Program-made: the position numbers and the translations under genes
The notes under the pieces: model-generated
Seen by the model: the letters and a program-made list of their open reading frames with translations, nothing else
Databases searched by the model: none
What the model was told of the DNA's origin: nothing
Source of the DNA: Peribacillus muralis
Lineage (GTDB): Bacteria; Bacillota; Bacilli; Bacillales; DSM-1321
DNA length: 64,000 nucleotides
Assembly: GCF_001439925.1 (NCBI RefSeq)
Contig: NZ_LMBV01000012.1
Coordinates: 1 to 64,000 of the forward strand
Reading direction: 5' to 3'
Shown here: positions 62,424 through 64,000 of the stretch, one piece after another
Numbering within the stretch: the first letter of the stretch is position 1
How the letters are laid out: every line of letters begins with the position of its first letter

Positions 62424-62999
62424 ATGAAGCTGGAGCGATTAACTAATAATAAAATCAAGATTTTTTTGACCCTTGATGATTTAATTGATAGAGGGATTAC
62501 CAAAGAAGATATTTTAGGGAACTCTTTAAAGGTCCATAAGCTATTTCAGGATATGGTCGAAGAAGCGTGCGAAGAACTCAGCTTTAAAATGAGTGGTTCC
62601 ATTGCAATCGAGATATTTTCCCTGCCAGCCCAAGGCCTGATCATCATCGTTACAAAGGATGAAGAAGAATTATTGGCTGACGAAGATGAATTCTTGGATT
62701 TACAAGTGAAAATCGATGATTTCCCCCATATTTTGTATGTTTTTGATGAGTTCGAGGATATTGTCCAATTATCTCATAGATTATCTATACAAGGCTTACT
62801 AAAAAGTAATCTTTATCATTATGAGGGAAAGTATTATTTACTTATCGAAAATGTCAAAGACACGACCTATGACATGGTCATTTCCTTAGCTGCCGAGTAT
62901 GGCCATGCTTCAACGCTCACTCTTTGCCGTATCAATGAATATGGAACATGTATCATCGAGAATGATGCGATACATGTTTTGATTTCACACTTTAGTTAG
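62424..62999 (+). CDS. mecB: MecA-family adaptor protein MecB/YpbH
   Basis: The protein has 191 residues. The N-terminal substrate-binding part is MKLERLTNNKIKIFLTLDDL with DILGNSLKVHKLFQDMVEEA. An acidic linker (DEEELLADEDEFLD) precedes the C-terminal ClpC-binding domain. It delivers substrates to ClpCP and modulates competence and sporulation. The ATG at 62424 has AGGGGG about 10 bases upstream. It lies next to gudB as in B. subtilis. Confidence 0.92.
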   Translation: MKLERLTNNKIKIFLTLDDLIDRGITKEDILGNSLKVHKLFQDMVEEACEELSFKMSGSIAIEIFSLPAQGLIIIVTKDEEELLADEDEFLDLQVKIDDFPHILYVFDEFEDIVQLSHRLSIQGLLKSNLYHYEGKYYLLIENVKDTTYDMVISLAAEYGHASTLTLCRINEYGTCIIENDAIHVLISHFS

Positions 63000-63258
63000 C
63001 TGCAAAGACAAGGAGACAAGACAGGCACATCGTCGAAAATCATGCGGTTTGTCTGGATTGTCTCACCTTTTTGGAAGAAGTAATGATTCGGATTACAATC
63101 GGCATGATAACGGTTTCATTATTTGAATATTTCCAACTTTTAATTTCCCATTTTTACTCTTGCATAAATGTAACGAAGGTGTATACTAGCACATGAAGAG
63201 GACTATTTGTTTATTATAATTTAAATATACGGATGAGATTTTCTAGGAGGTACTTTTA

Positions 63259-64000
63259 ATGGAATCGGCAAAAGGCAATGGCCACGTAAATGAAGAAGAA
63301 AAACATGATGTATTGAGATCCACTCAAACTGTCATACATAAAGCTTTGGATAAGCTTGGTTACCCGGAGGAAGTTTACGAGCTGTTGAAGGAACCATTGC
63401 GCTTATTGACGGTAAAGATACCGGTTCGCATGGACGATGGTTCTGTAAAAATCTTCACAGGTTATAGGGCACAGCATAATGATGCTGTGGGGCCAACTAA
63501 GGGTGGTATCCGTTTTCACCCTGATGTAACGGAACGTGAAGTGAAGGCATTATCCATTTGGATGAGCTTGAAATGCGGTATCGTTGATTTGCCTTATGGC
63601 GGTGGTAAAGGCGGTATCGTTTGTGATCCTCGTAATATGTCCTTCCGTGAATTGGAAAGACTAAGCCGGGGCTATGTTCGCGCAATCAGCCAAATCGTCG
63701 GGCCGACTAAAGATATCCCGGCACCTGATGTATTTACGAATTCTCAGATCATGGCTTGGATGATGGATGAATACAGCCGTATGGATGAATTCAACTCACC
63801 AGGATTCATTACGGGTAAACCGCTTGTACTGGGTGGTTCTCATGGCCGTGAATCAGCAACAGCTAAGGGTGTAACGATTTGTATCAATGAGGCTGCCAAG
63901 AAGCGCGGCATTGATATTAAAGGGGCACGTGTCGTCATTCAAGGGTTTGGTAATGCAGGAAGTTTCTTGGCTAAATTCATGCATGATGCAGGTGCTAAGG
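63259..64000 (+). CDS. gudB: NAD-dependent glutamate dehydrogenase GudB (5' part)
   Basis: The first 247 codons are present; the frame stays open at the right edge of the window. AGGAGG is 8 bases before the ATG. Substrate-binding and catalytic motifs are VGPTKGGIRFHPDV, LPYGGGKGGIVCDP and PTKDIPAPDV, followed by the start of the NAD domain (VVIQGFGNAGSF). The three-residue VKA duplication that inactivates GudB in B. subtilis 168 is absent (EREVKALSIW), so the enzyme should be active. Confidence 0.95.
   Translation, partial: MESAKGNGHVNEEEKHDVLRSTQTVIHKALDKLGYPEEVYELLKEPLRLLTVKIPVRMDDGSVKIFTGYRAQHNDAVGPTKGGIRFHPDVTEREVKALSIWMSLKCGIVDLPYGGGKGGIVCDPRNMSFRELERLSRGYVRAISQIVGPTKDIPAPDVFTNSQIMAWMMDEYSRMDEFNSPGFITGKPLVLGGSHGRESATAKGVTICINEAAKKRGIDIKGARVVIQGFGNAGSFLAKFMHDAGAK

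Overview
The window is low-GC Firmicute DNA from an endospore-forming Bacillaceae member. The gene order yqkB-yqkD-yqkE-yqkF-mciZ-nudF-spoIIM-fur-yqzK-xerD-deoB-punA-dacF-spoIIA-spoVA-lysA-ypuA-ribT-scpAB-ypuI-dacB-spmAB-rluB-resABCDE-sigX-rsiX-serA-ribU-fer-ypbB-recS-ypbDEFGH-gudB is the Bacillus subtilis chromosome order with deletions and insertions. The repeats and inserted genes suggest a Peribacillus-like genome, but that genus assignment is an inference. No rRNA, tRNA, CRISPR or prophage was seen.

Layout. 1-6.6 kb is an AT-rich accessory block: VOC protein, methyltransferase, MFS exporter, HAD phosphatase, then a TetR/polysaccharide-deacetylase pair. The units are separated by a dispersed repeat made of two direct repeats of about 27 bp around a variable terminator hairpin. 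6.6-7.5 kb holds two yolD paralogues, the first behind a LexA box and the second without a normal start. 7.6-17 kb is core: yqk genes, the peroxide pair ohrR/ohr, the FtsZ inhibitor peptide mciZ, nudF, an EndoQ-type nuclease, spoIIM, fur and xerD. 17.3-20.8 kb is a nucleoside-catabolism operon (deoB-punA-pdp). 21.5-29.2 kb is the forespore block dacF, spoIIAA-AB-sigF, a PurR-controlled purine permease and a spoVA operon that lacks spoVAC, spoVAD and spoVAEB. 29.5-36.1 kb has lysA, ypuA, an orphan ribT, ypuF, a YjcZ peptide, scpAB and ypuI. 36.1-36.6 kb is a decayed IS1182-type element. 36.7-40.4 kb is an oxidative-stress insert: sodF, PerR-boxed ahpC and a domain-permuted AhpF. 40.5-52.1 kb has dacB-spmAB, rluB, the cytochrome c maturation/redox genes resABCDE and the ECF pair sigX-rsiX. 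52.2-64 kb has serA, FMN-riboswitch ribU, fer, ypbB-recS-ypbDEFG, a CarH-like MerR/B12 regulator, mecB and the 5' part of gudB.

How it works together. Sporulation genes carry matching compartment promoters visible by eye: sigma-H before spoIIA, sigma-F before dacF, sigma-G before spoVA, and sigma-E before mciZ, spoIIM and dacB. Metal and redox regulation recurs: Fur itself, a Fur-type box upstream of fer, a PerR box on ahpC, an OhrR-type site at ohr, and ResDE.

Most interesting: the cassette-like repeat array at the left end, the permuted AhpF, the internally depleted spoVA operon, the CarH-like regulator with its palindrome, and mciZ with its sigma-E promoter.
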